This document shows positions 43,388-54,539 of a stretch of 64,000 nt of DNA, piece by piece. The notes below the pieces were generated by a model that ran no database searches, was not told where the DNA came from, and worked only from the letters and a program-made list of their open reading frames with translations. Origin of the DNA: Strigops habroptila (lineage: Eukaryota > Chordata > Aves > Psittaciformes > Psittacidae); contig NC_044301.2 of the NCBI RefSeq assembly GCF_004027225.2, forward strand, positions 18,776,598 to 18,840,597, read 5' to 3'. The position numbers and the translations under genes were made by a program. Numbering within the stretch: position 1 is the first letter of the stretch; the number at the start of each line of letters is the position of its first letter.

Positions 43388-43550
43388 ATGTGTTGGGGGA
43401 GGGGAGCATTGATCCATCCCAACACTCCTGGTCAGTTGCCAGCACCTGTAATAAGTGCTTGGAGCGATGTAGAGATGTTCCAGCTGCCCCAGCCATTGAG
43501 TCGGCTGCATTTGGAGCTCACTAAGGTGCCTCTATACAAACGCCCGTAGT

Positions 43551-46289
43551 ATGGGGAACAAGCAAGAGGAATTAGAGATGTGTGCAAGGCTACGGGAATA
43601 TGATGTCATTGGTATCACAGAAACATGGTGGGATGGCTCCTATGACTGGAGTGTTGGAATGGAAGGTTACAGGCTGTTTAGAAAAGACAGGCCAGGCAGA
43701 CGGGGAGGGGGCATTGCTATCTATGTCAGTGATAGGCTAGAGAGTATGGAACTCTGTCTGGGGACGGGTGATGAGGTAACAGAGTGTTTGTGGGTCAGGA
43801 TCAAAGGGAAAACAGCAATGGGGGACATTACGGTGGAATCTGTCACAGGCCGCCTGATCAAGAGGATTCTGTGGATGAAGCACTCTACAGACAGATATGA
43901 GCAGCCTCACGCTCGCAGGCCCTTGTCCTCATGGGGAGCTTCAACCATCCTGACATCTGTTGGAGGGACGGTACGGCCCGGCACAAGCAATCCAGGAGGT
44001 TCCTCGATTGTGTGGAAGACAACTTCCTCTTTCAAGTGATAGAAGAGCCGACAAGGAGACCATGCTTGACCTCGTGCTCGCCAACAGGGAGGGACTGGTT
44101 GGAAATGTGACGCTCCAGGGCAGCCTTGGCTCTAGTGATCACGAGATGGTTGAGTTTGAGATCTTCAGGACAGTGAGAAGAGTATGCAGCAAGCTCACTG
44201 CCCTGGACTTCAAGAGAGCAGACTTTGGCCTCTTCAGGAACCTCCTTAGTAAGGTTTCATGGGGTACAGTCCTAGAGGGCAGGGGGGCCCAAGACTGCTG
44301 GTTGATATTCAAGGATCACCTGCTACAAGCTCAAGAGTGTTGCATCCCGACTAGAAGAAAGTGCAGCAGGAGGGCCAGGAGACCTCCATGGATGGACAAG
44401 GAGCTGCTGAGGAAACTTAGAGGGAAAAAAGAAGCTTATAGAAGGTGGAAGCGAGGACAGGAGGCCTGGGAAGAATATAGGAGCATTGCCCAGGAAGCTA
44501 GGAACCAGGTTAGGAAAGCTAAGGCCCAGCTAGAATTAAGTTTGGCAAGGGATGTGAAAGATAACAGGAAAGGTTTCTATAGATACGTAGCAAATAAAAG
44601 ACAGACTAGGGACAATGTGGGCCCTCTCCGGAAGCTATCAGGAGAACTGGCTACCCTGGATTTGGAGAAGGCCGAGGTTCTTAATGACTTTTTGCCTCCA
44701 TCTTCACCAGCAAATGCTCTGACCACACCATGAAAGTCTTGGAAAGCAAATGCAGGGACTGTGAAAATGAAGACCTTAGGCCCACTGTAGGAGAGGATCA
44801 GGTTTGAGACCATCTTAAGAACCTGAACATGCACAAGTCCATGGGACCTGATGAAATCCATCCACGGGTCCTGAAGGAGCTGGCGAATGAAGTTGCTAAA
44901 CCACTGTCCATCATATTCGAAAAATCCTGGCAGTCAGGTGAAGTTCCCGATGACTGGAAGAAGGGTAATATAACCCCCATTTTCAAGAAGAGGAAGGTGG
45001 AAGACCCAGGGAACTACAGACCAGTCAGTCTCACCTCTGTGCCTGGCAAAATCTTGGAACAGTTTCTCCTGGAAAACATGCTAAGGCACATGAAAAACAA
45101 CGAGGTGGTTGGTGACAGCCGACATGGCTTCACTAAGGGGAAATCCTGCCTGACCAATTTGGTGGCCTTCTATGATGGGGCCACGGAACTGATGGACAGT
45201 GGCAGAGCAGTTGACATCATCTACCTGGACTTGTGCAAAGCGTTTGACACTGTCCCACATGACATCCTTGTCTCTAAATTGGAGAGACATCAATTTGATA
45301 GATGGACCACTCGGTGGATCAAAAACTGGCTCGATGGCCACATGCAAAGAGTTGTGGTAAATGGCTCGATGTCCAGTTGGAAACCTGTAACGAGTGGTGT
45401 CCCTCAGGGATCGGTGTTGGGACCGGTCCTGTTCAACATCTTTGTCGGCGACATGGGCAGTGGGATGGAGTGCGCCCTCAGCAAGTTTGCCGACGACACC
45501 AAGCTGTGTGGTTCGGTTGATACGCTGGAGGGAAGGGATGCCATCCAGAGGGACCTTGACACACTTGTGAGGTGGGCCAATGCCAGCCTTATGAAGTTCA
45601 ACCAAGCCAAGTGTAAGGTCCTACACCTGGGTGGGGGCAATCCAAGGCACAGCTACAGATTGGGCAGAGAAGAGATTCAGAGCAGCCCTGCAGAGAAGGA
45701 CTTGGGGGTGTTGGTTGACGAGAAGTTTAACATGAGCCGGCAGTGTGCACTTGCAGCCCAGAAAGCCAACCATATCCTGGGCTGCATCAAAAGAAGTGTG
45801 ACCAGCAGGTCAAAGGAGGTGATCCTGCCCCTCTACTCTGCTCTTGTGAGACCTCACTTGGAGTACTGTGTACAGTTCAGGTGTCCTCAACATAAAAAGG
45901 ACATGGAGCTGTTGGAGCGAGTCCAGAGGAGGGCCACGAGGATGATAAGAGGGCTGGAGCACCTCCCGTATGAAGACGGGCTGAGAGAGTTGGGGCTGTT
46001 CAGCCTGGAGAAGAGAAGGCTGCGTGGAGACCTCATAGCAGCCTTCCAATATCTGAAGGGGGTCTGTAAGGATGCTGGGGAAGGACTCTTCCTTAGGGAC
46101 TATAATAGCAGGACAAGGGGTAATGGCTTTAAACTTAAAGAGGGGAAGTTTAGATTAGATATAAGGAAGAAGTCCTTTACTGTGAGGGTGGTGAAGCACT
46201 GGAATGGGTTGCCCAGGGAGGTTGTGGATGCTCCATCCCTGGCGGTGTTCAAGGCCAGGTTGGACAGAGCCTTGGACCACGTGGTTTAG
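43551..46289 (+). pseudogene. CR1 ORF2 (endonuclease-RT), frameshifted
   Basis: N-terminal APE-type endonuclease from MGNKQEELE (43551) with ITETWW and DRPGRRGGG. The frame changes near 43840-43990, continues with the SSDHEMVEF end of the endonuclease, and breaks again near 44731-44829. The RT part (44829-46289) is open for 486 codons with [14 protein letters not shown] (near 45491) and the C-terminal LINE domain. Breaks near the endonuclease active site mean this copy cannot make full ORF2. Confidence 0.85.
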
Positions 46290-46380
46290 GGCAAGGTGTC
46301 CCTGCCCATGGCAGGGGGGTTGGAACTAGATGATCTTAAGGTCCTTTCCAACCCTTACTATTCTATGATTCTATGATTCT

Positions 46381-47826
46381 ACTCCAAGCACCGCATCTAC
46401 ACCAACCCCACTGACAAGCAGTGCAGCTACTCAAACCCCAACAGCAACAGTCAACGTGGCTACTCCAAGAACCTCAGCTACACCAACCCCAGTGACAAGG
46501 ACAGCAGCTACTCAAACCCCGACAGCAACAGACAATGCAGCTGTTGGTGTTACTCAACTCCCAAGCACAACAGCTGCACCAACCCTGGCAACAGACACTG
46601 CAGCCACTCCAATCCTGGTGGCAGACACTGCAGTCACCCCAACCACAGTGACAAATACTGCAGCTAAACCAAATGGCCAGTTTGTGACAATGTCTGTTGC
46701 CCCTGTAAGCAAAAGCAAACGAGAGGCACAAAGAACAATCCCTGCAGTGAAGAAAGATGAAGACCCAGTGCCATTACTACATGCAACAGCATCTGAACAA
46801 GAGTTACTACTACGTGGATCAGAGGAAGAGGAAGAGGAAGAAGAAGAAGATGTGACTTCTCGACCCCGGAACTCAACCGAGCTGCAGAATATGCGAACAG
46901 ATTTCAGCCGTCTTCCAGGGGAACACATTGTCACCTGGTTGCTCCGATGCTGGGACACTGGTGCCGAAGGTCACGAACTAGAAGGTAGGGAAGCCAAGCA
47001 GCTGGGATCACTTGCTAGGGAAGGAGGAACTGACAAAGCGATTGCAAGAGAGAAGCGAGCCCTCAGCCTTTGGAGGCCGCTCCTGGCAGCTGTGAAGGAA
47101 ATGTTTCCCCACAAAGAGGATACTATGAGTCGCTCAGCCAACTGGACCACGATAGAGAAAGGCATCCAGTCCCTGAGGGAATCAGCCATTCTAGAGATGA
47201 TCTATCATAGGCCGGATGCCAGGAACACATCCGTAGATCCAGATGAAGTCGAATGTACACGACCCATGTGGCAGAAACTTACACGGAGTGCACCATCATC
47301 ATATGCCCACTCATCGGCATCAATGACCTGGAATGACGGAGTATCACCAACAGTGGATGACCTGATTCGTCAACTCCGAGAGTTCGAAGACAATCTCACC
47401 CCTTCCATCATTTCAGCTGTGGAAAAACTGTCCCAGGAGTTCAAACAATTGAGAGACTATTTATCCAATCTATCCAGCTCCCCACGTCTACCAACCCATG
47501 TCTCAGCTATTAACAGAAGGCGCCCTACTGCTTGAGAGAGAAAATATAGGAGGTACATGCCACGGGCCACCCTATGGTTTTACCTGCAGGATCACGGAGA
47601 AGACATGAGAAAGTGGGATGGAAAACCTACCTCAGTTCTGGAGGAACGGGTGCATGAACTGAAGAGGAGGACAATGGTTAAGGGTGATCCTCCCAGGAAA
47701 GCTGCTGCTCCAGTCTCTCATGAGCAGTTTCCCAGAAGGAGTGGAAGAGCTGATTTTACTCCAGCTCCTGTGATAAGGAATACTAATCCCATTCTACAAG
47801 ACATGAGAGGACAATCTCGTGAGTAA
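46381..47826 (+). pseudogene. gag: Family 1 gag, C-terminal part
   Basis: Resumes inside the Thr/Ala/Pro repeat after the CR1, then Glu run, capsid-like region and basic tail. It is open from 46456 to a UGA at 47533-47535 (shared with 24904), then to UAA 47824-47826, followed two codons later by UAG 47830-47832. Confidence 0.85.
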
Positions 47827-47832
47827 TATTAG

Positions 47833-50800
47833 AGGGGCCCTGCCTCCAGCCAGGTGGAGGACAAGGAAAATCGGGTTTACTGGATTGTGTGGATCAGATG
47901 GCCTGGCACCTCAGTCCCACAGAGGTATAAGGCTCTAGTAGATACCAGTGCACAGTGTACCCTGATGCCATCAAGGTATCAAGGGGTGAAACCCATTTAT
48001 ATTTCTGGAGTGACAGGAGGATCCCAAGAGTTGACTGTACTGGAAGCTGAAATCAGCCTGACTGGGAGGAAGTGGCAAAAGCACCCCATTGTAACTGGTC
48101 CAGGGGCTCCATGCATCCTTGGCATAGACTATCTCAGGAGAGGGTACTTCAAAGACCCAAAAGGGTATCGATGGGCTTTTGGTATCGCTGCCTTGGAGAC
48201 AGAGGTAATTAAGCAGCTGTCCACCTTACCCGGTCTCTCAGAGGATCCTTCTGTTGTGGGGTTGCTGAAGGTCGAAGAACAACAAGTGCCAATTGCAACC
48301 ACAACAATGCACCAGCAGCAATAATGCAGCAACCGAGACTCCCTGATTCCCATCCATAAGCTGATCCGCAGACTGGAGAGCCAAGGAGTGATCAGCAGGA
48401 CCTGCTCACCCTTAATAGCCCCATATGGCCAGTGCAAAAGTCTAATGGAGAGTGGAGACTATCAGTATAGTGGCCTGAATGAAGTCACACCACCATTGAG
48501 TGCTGCTGTACCAGACATGCTAGAACTTCAATATGAACTGGTGTCAAAGGCAGCCAAGTGGGATGCCACAACTGACATTGCCAATGCGCTTTTCTCAATC
48601 CCTTTGGCAGCAGAATGCAGGTCACGGTTTGCTTTCACTTGGAGAGGCATCCAGTACACTTGGAACCGACTGCCCCAGGGGTGGAAACACAGCCCTACCA
48701 TCTGCCATGGATTGATCCAGACTGCACTGGAACAGGGGCAAGCTCCAGAACACCTGCAATACATTGATGACATCATCGTGTGGGGTGATACAGCGGAAGA
48801 AGTTTTTGAGAAAGGGAGGAAGATAATCCAAATCCTGCTGAAGGCCGGTTTTGCCATAAAACGGAGTAAGGTCAAGGGACCTGCCCAGGAGATTCAATTT
48901 TTGGGAATAAAATGGCAAGATGGACGCCGCCAGATCCCCACAGACGTGATCAACAGGATAACAGCAATGTCTCCACCAACTAAAAAGAAAGAAACACAAG
49001 CTTTCTTAGGTGTTGTGGGGTTCTGGAGAATGCACATCCCAAATTACAGTCTGATTGTAAGCCCTCTCTACCACGTGACCCGGAAGAAGAATGATTTCAA
49101 ATGGGGCCCTGAGCAACAACAAGCCTTTGAACAAATTAAACGAGAAATGGTTCATGCAGTAGCCCTTGGACGAGTCCGGGCCGGGCCAGATGTGAAAAAT
49201 GTGCTCTATACCGCAGCTGGGGAGAATGGTCCTACCTGGAGCCTCTGGCAGAAAGCTCCAGGGGAGACTCGAGGTCGACCCCTTGGCTTTTGGAGTCAGG
49301 GATATAAAGGATCCGAGGCCAGCTACACTCCCAGTGAAACAGAGATACTGGCAGCCTATGAAGGGGTTTGAGCTGCCTCAGAAGTGATTGGAACTAAAGC
49401 GCAGCTCCTCCTGGCACCCCGGTTGCCTGTGCTGGGCTGGATGTTCAAAGGCAGGGTCTCCTCTACCCATCATGCAACTGATGCTACATGGAGTAAGTGG
49501 GCTGCACTAATTACACAACGAGCTCGAATAGGAAATCCCAGTCGTCCAGGAATTCTAGAAGTCATCATGGACTGGCCAGAGGGCAAAGATTTTGGGATGT
49601 CACCAGAAGAGGAGGTGACGCGTGCTGAAGAGGCCCCACCATATAATGAACTGTCAGAGAGTGAAAAGCAATATGCCTTGTTTACTGATGGGTCCTGCCC
49701 TATTGTGGGAAAGCATTGGGAGATGGAAGGCAGCTGTGTGGAGTCCCCTGCATCAAGTTGCAGAAACTGCTGAGGGAGAGGGTGAATGGAGTCAATTTGC
49801 AGAGGTGAAAGCCATCCAGCTGGCCTTGGACATTGCTGAACAAGAAAAATGGCCAGTACTTTATCTCTATACTGACTCATGGATGGTGGCAAATGCCCTG
49901 TGGGGGTGGTTGCAGCAATGGAAGCAGAGCAACTGGCAACGCAGAAGTAAACCCATCTGGGCTGCTGCATTGTGGCAAGATATCGCTGCTCAGGTGCAGA
50001 ACCTGGTGGTGAAGGTACGCCACGTAGATGCTCATGTACCCAAGAGTCAGGCCACTGAGGAACACCAGAATAACCAGCAAGTGGATAAAGCTGCTAAGAT
50101 TAAAGTGGCTCAGATGGACTTAGATTGGCAACATAAGGGTGAATTATTTTTAGCCCGGTGGGCCCATGACACCTCAGGCCATCAAGGCAGAGATGCAACA
50201 TATAGATGGGCTCGTGATCGAGGGGTGGACTTAACGATGGACACTATTGCCCAGGTTATTCACGAATGTGAAACATGTGCTGCAATTAAGCAAGCCAAGG
50301 GGTTAAAGCCTCTCTGGTATGGAGGACGATGGCTGAAGTACAAGTATGGGGAGGCCTGGCAGATTGACTATATCACACTCCCACCAACCCGCCAAGGCAA
50401 GCACCATGTGCTTACCATGGTGGAAGCAACCACCGGCTGGCTGGAAACATACGCTGTGTCCCATGCCACTGCCCGGAACACTATCCTGGGCCTTGAGAAA
50501 CAAGTCTTGTGGCGACACGGCACCCCAGAGAGAATCGAGTCAGACAATGGGACTCATTTCTGGAACAACCTCATAGACACTTGGGCCAAAGAGCATGGCA
50601 TTGAGTGGGTATATCACATCCCCTACCATGCACCAGCCTCTGGGAAAATCGAACGGTACAATGGGCTGTTAAAAACTACACTGAGAGCAATGGGTGGTGG
50701 GACTTTCAAACACTGGGATACACATTTACCAAAAGCCACCTGGTTGGTTAACAGTAGGGGATCTGCCAACAGGGCTGGCCCAGCCCAATCAGAACTTTTA

Positions 50801-51013
50801 CGTACCGTAGAGGGGGATAAAGTTCCTGTGGTGCACATAAAGAATTTGTTGGGGAAGACAGTCTGGGTTATTCCTGCTTCAGGTAAAGGCAAACCCACTC
50901 GTGGGGTTGCTTTTGCTCAGGGACCTGGATATACTTGGTGGGTAATGCGGGAAGATGGGGAAGTCCGATGTGTACCTCAAGGGGATTTGATTTTGGGGGA
51001 AAACAGCCAATGA
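47833..51013 (+). pseudogene. pol: Family 1 pro-pol, best-preserved full length
   Basis: Protease with DTS in place of DTG. A UAA at 48322-48324 and small indels in the RT finger region near 48410-48475 disturb the frame. RT with YIDD (near 48763) runs to UGA 49369-49371. The connection/RNase H part continues to a frameshift near 49725, after FTDGSC. From there one long frame (to 51013) carries the rest of RNase H (YTDSWMVAN), the integrase HHCC site (HDTSGH...CETC), the DDE core (IDYITLP, SDNGTHF, KIERYNG) and the C-terminal domain. There is no dUTPase and no env. Confidence 0.88.
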
Positions 51014-51441
51014 ACTCAATTGTACGCTGTTGCCTGCTCTATAACACTTTTATAGCCCACCAGCTAGATATCTTCAGGTCGCCAGCCATTGACCCTGACT
51101 TCCCTCCGATCATCACCTCAACAAAGAATGAATTTTGAGGAAACCAGACGAGCTCAGCAGTGACCAGATGAGTTTGGCGGTATCATCCGCAGGCAACAAC
51201 CCAACACTAAGTACTGTCCCTCCTGCCCTGAAAGACTATTACAAGAGATGGAGCCTGACATCATGGACTGGATGAGTTCAGCAATTTTACAGGGATTGGT
51301 CCATGGACTAGGGAATGATATCTTTCTCTGTGTGTGGGTGTGGGTGTATATATATGTGTATATATAGGACAGGGGTGATGGTGTGCTGAGAGATGTGGGA
51401 TCTGAGCATGACGTGAATGGTATGGAATAAGGGGTGGATAC
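51014..51441 (+). other. Family 1 3' untranslated region
   Basis: 428 nt with the conserved ttgacaaa/ttgaggaaa..gagctcagcag block and a TG/TA microsatellite at about 51331-51366. No ORF of note. Confidence 0.75.
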
Positions 51442-52013
51442 TGTCCTGGGTTCAGCTATAGCAGTCATTTTTCTCCTTCTTAGTAGCTGGTGCAGTGCTG
51501 TGTTTTTTAACTTTCAGCCTGGGAACAACGCTGATAACACCGATGGTTTTAGTTGTTGCTAAGTAATGTTTATTCCAACCAAGGACTTTCTCAGTCTCAT
51601 GCTTTGCCAGGGAGGAGGGGAAGCCGGGAGGAAGCAGAGACAGGACACCTGACCCAAACTAGCCAAAGGGGTATTCCATACCACAGCACGTCATGCCCAG
51701 TATATAAACCGGGGGGAGTTACCCGGAAGGCCCTGATCACTGCTCGGGTCGGGCTGGGTATCGGTCGGCGGGTGGTGAGCAATTGTATCCTCTCCCCTTG
51801 TTATTTCACTAATCGTTATTGTCATTGGTGGTAGCAGTAGTGGTTTTGTGTTATACCTTAGTTGCGGGACTGCTCTTATCTCAACCCGTGGGAGTTACAT
51901 TCTTCCCATTCTCCTCCCCATCGCTCCGGGAGCGGGGGGAGGAAGAAGCGGGGGGGGGGAGTGAGCGAGCGGCTGTGTGGTTCTGAGTTACCGGCTGGGC
52001 TCAAACCACGACA
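51442..52013 (+). mobile_element. Family 1 LTR (first of two)
   Basis: 572 bp, tgtcctgggttcagcta to accacgaca, with tatataaa near 51701. It is followed not by flanking DNA but by a second copy of the pol-end/untranslated region. Confidence 0.88.
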
Positions 52014-52461
52014 GGGGAAAACAGCCAATGAACTCAATTGTATGCTGTTGCTTGCTCTATAACGCTTTTATAGCCCACCAGCTGGATATCTTCAGGTCGC
52101 CATCAACTGATCCTGACTTCCCTCCTATCGTCACTCCAAGAAAGAATGAATTTTGAGGAAACTAGTCGAGCTCAGCAGTGACCAGACGAGTTTGGCGGTG
52201 TCATCAGCAGGCAACAACCAGACACTACACACCATCCCTCCTGCCCTGAAAGACTATTACAAGAGATGGAGCCTGACATCATGGACTAGATGAAATCAGC
52301 AATTTTATATGGATTGGTCCATGGACTAGGGAATGATATCTTTCTCTTCGTTTGTGAGTGTGGGTGTATATATATGTGTATATATGGGACAGGGGCGATG
52401 GTGTGTTGAGAGATGTGGGATCTGAGCATGACGTGAATGATATGGAATAAGGAGCGGATAC
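52014..52461 (+). repeat. Second copy of pol end and 3' untranslated region
   Basis: Begins ggggaaaacagccaatgaac exactly at the LTR end and repeats 50994-51441 with roughly 5-10% differences by eye. Confidence 0.8.
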
Positions 52462-53027
52462 TGTCCTGGGTTCAGCTATAGCAATCATTTTTCTCCTTCT
52501 TAGTAGCTGGTGCAGTGCTGTGTTTTTTAACTTTCAGCCTGGGAACAACGCTGATAACACTGATGTTTTTAGTTGTTGCTCAGTAATGTTTACTTCGACC
52601 AAGGACTTTCTCAGTCTCATGCTTTGCCAGGGAGGAGGGGAAGCCGGGAGGAAGCAGAGACAGGACACCTGACCCAAACTAGCCAAAGGAGTATTCCATA
52701 CCACAGCATGTCATGCCCAATATATAAACCGGGGGGAGTTACCCGGAAGGCCCAGATCACTGCTCAGGTCGGGCTGGGTATCGGTCGGCGTGTGGTGAGC
52801 AATTGTATCCTCTCCCCTTGTTATTTCACTAATCATTATTATCATTGGTGGTAGCAGTAGTGGTTTTGTATTATACCTTAGTTACTGGACTGTTCTTATC
52901 TCAACCCGTGGGAGTTACATTCTTCCGATTATCCTCCCCATCCCTCCAGGAGCAGTGGGAAGAAGAAGGGCTGAGTGAGCGAGCGGCTGCGTGGTTCCGA
53001 GTTACCGGCTGGGCTCAAACCACGACA
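52462..53027 (+). mobile_element. Family 1 LTR (second of two)
   Basis: 566 bp with complete TG/CA ends. Element H gag begins at the next base, so H's 5' side was removed at this point. Confidence 0.88.
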
Positions 53028-53750
53028 ACCCCAAATGATTTTAAAACGTTGTTTTGTTTGGTAATGACTGACATGCAGTACACTATATGTGGGAGTCAAA
53101 AATGAGACAGCTTGCAGGCACCCAGGCTTCTGAAAACTTAGTGTTGGGGGCGTGTGATCCATTGTGAGCAGTCACTGATGATGCATTCCTGGGGCAAGGT
53201 GTTATTAGTAGCAATGCTTTGCAAGCTAGTATTTGCCAGGTGGGCTTGCAGCAAGTTAAACAGTTGTCACTTCGTGCTTTGAAAACTGTCCCTGAAGCCA
53301 GTAAACAGAGACAGCCTTTTGTTTGAATCAAACAAGAGGCAAATGAACCCTTTATGAAATTTTTAGACCGACTTTATGACGCTCTGGAAAAACAGATCGA
53401 TAATGAGCAAGCACGTGAATATATTTTCAAACAACTTGCTATTGAAAATGCTAACCCTGACTGTCAGAAATTATTACGACCCTTACGAAATCCTAGTATA
53501 GATGATATGTTAAATGCTTGCATGAATATTGGGTCTAGGCAACACGATTTGTCTCTGATTGCGGAAGCATTTGCAGCATTGTCAGTTAAGTCACAGCAGT
53601 GCTTTTTGTGTGGTCAGTATGGCCTTCTGAGAAAGGACTGTCCAAAACTAAAAGCAAATAATAAAGGGGGAACACCTGGAATCTGCCCGTACTGTCATAA
53701 AGGGCCCCATTTTGCAAATCAATGATGTCGATCAAAATTTGACCGGAATG
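53028..53750 (+). pseudogene. gag: Element H gag, capsid-nucleocapsid end
   Basis: The C-terminal capsid contains the major homology type block (EPFMKFLDRLYDAL, then QLAIENANPDCQ) typical of betaretroviruses. Two zinc knuckles follow: CFLCGQYGLLRKDC, where the usual His is Leu, and CPYCHKGPHFANQ, interrupted by UGA 53723-53725 just before the last Cys. Upstream sequence (53028-53350) has stops, and the 5' half of gag is missing. Confidence 0.8.
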
Positions 53751-53779
53751 GCCAGCCTTTGATCTTACCGGGAAACCCC

Positions 53780-54539
53780 AAGCAGAGCACAGCAAGGTGT
53801 CGTGCCATGACAATAAATCACCCCTCCAAATGGCCCCCTCACAGAGCTGCCACAGTTTGTGTGCTAGCACAATCAGCAGTGCCAGAGTGGACCTGGCCAC
53901 CTCAGGAGAAACAATAATTCAAGACACATCAGTTGTGCTTATTCCAACTGGCACATATGGCCCACTCGGTCATGGAAAGGCAGCATTGTTAATTGGACGA
54001 TCCTCTACAACAATAAGAGGCCTTTTTGTGCTGCCGGGGTCATAGATGCTGATTTTGAGGGAGAAATGAAAATAATGGCATGGACTCCAATGCCACCATG
54101 TACTATACCAGCAGGAAACCGAATTGCCCAATTAATATATTTTTTACCCCAGTCACCGAGTGCCGTCCGAACCGTGCGGGGTTCAGGATGTTTTGGATCT
54201 ACAGGGATGCCAGAAATTTATGGGACTCAACAATTAACTATGGATCGACCCCAATTGTCCTGTACTTTAAAATCAGGAGGGACACAAATTACTTTGCGAG
54301 GAATCATCAATAGTGGAGCAGATGTTACAGTCATTTCTGTGCCACAATGGCTCAATCAGTGGCCTTTAATGGACGCTTATGCTTCCTTATCAGGAATTGG
54401 TGGTCAAACTTCTCCAAAACAGAGCAAAGTGCTTGTTGTTATTTTTGGCCCGGAAGGAAGATCTGCTTTGATCAGGCCCTCTGTGTTACCTGGATCTCCT
54501 ACCCTATGGGGCAGAGACTATCTAAGCCAATGCATTTAA
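53780..54539 (+). pseudogene. pro: Element H dUTPase-protease
   Basis: dUTPase blocks are visible: DLATSGETIIQ, IPTGTYGPL, LIGRSSTTIRGL and, after a frameshift near 54040, a PGVID/DFEGEI-like block and PPCTIPAGNRIAQLI. The protease follows with GIINSGADVTVIS. The catalytic Asp of the usual D-T/S-G is Asn, which should abolish activity. A dUTPase fused ahead of protease is a betaretroviral trait. A UAA ends the frame at 54537-54539. Confidence 0.78.

Larger units (their letters stand above)
42031..46380 (+). mobile_element. Near-full-length CR1 LINE
   Basis: 4,350-bp CR1 with a GC-rich 5' untranslated region (42031-42307), ORF1, ORF2, a short 3' untranslated region and the tail attctatgattctatgattct. 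The host gag reads on both sides; the 3 bases act occur at both junctions (42028-42030 and 46381-46383), either a tiny duplication or chance. Most avian CR1 copies are short 3' fragments, so this length is unusual. Confidence 0.9.
40971..53027 (+). mobile_element. Family 1 provirus without 5' LTR, CR1 inside
   Basis: Starts within the gag leader at an inverted junction, is interrupted by a CR1 (42031-46380), continues through gag, pro-pol and 3' untranslated region to an LTR (51442-52013), then repeats the untranslated region and a second LTR (52462-53027). The two LTRs differ at many positions, so the second unit comes from a different copy. Confidence 0.82.

Noticed and set aside
42028..46383. 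act repeated at both CR1 junctions as a target duplication
   Set aside because: Three bases are too few to separate from chance, and CR1 typically leaves none.
47833..51013. Search for dUTPase or env in family 1
   Set aside because: No dUTPase motif block was seen around protease or between RT and integrase, and only about 430 non-coding nt separate pol from the LTR.
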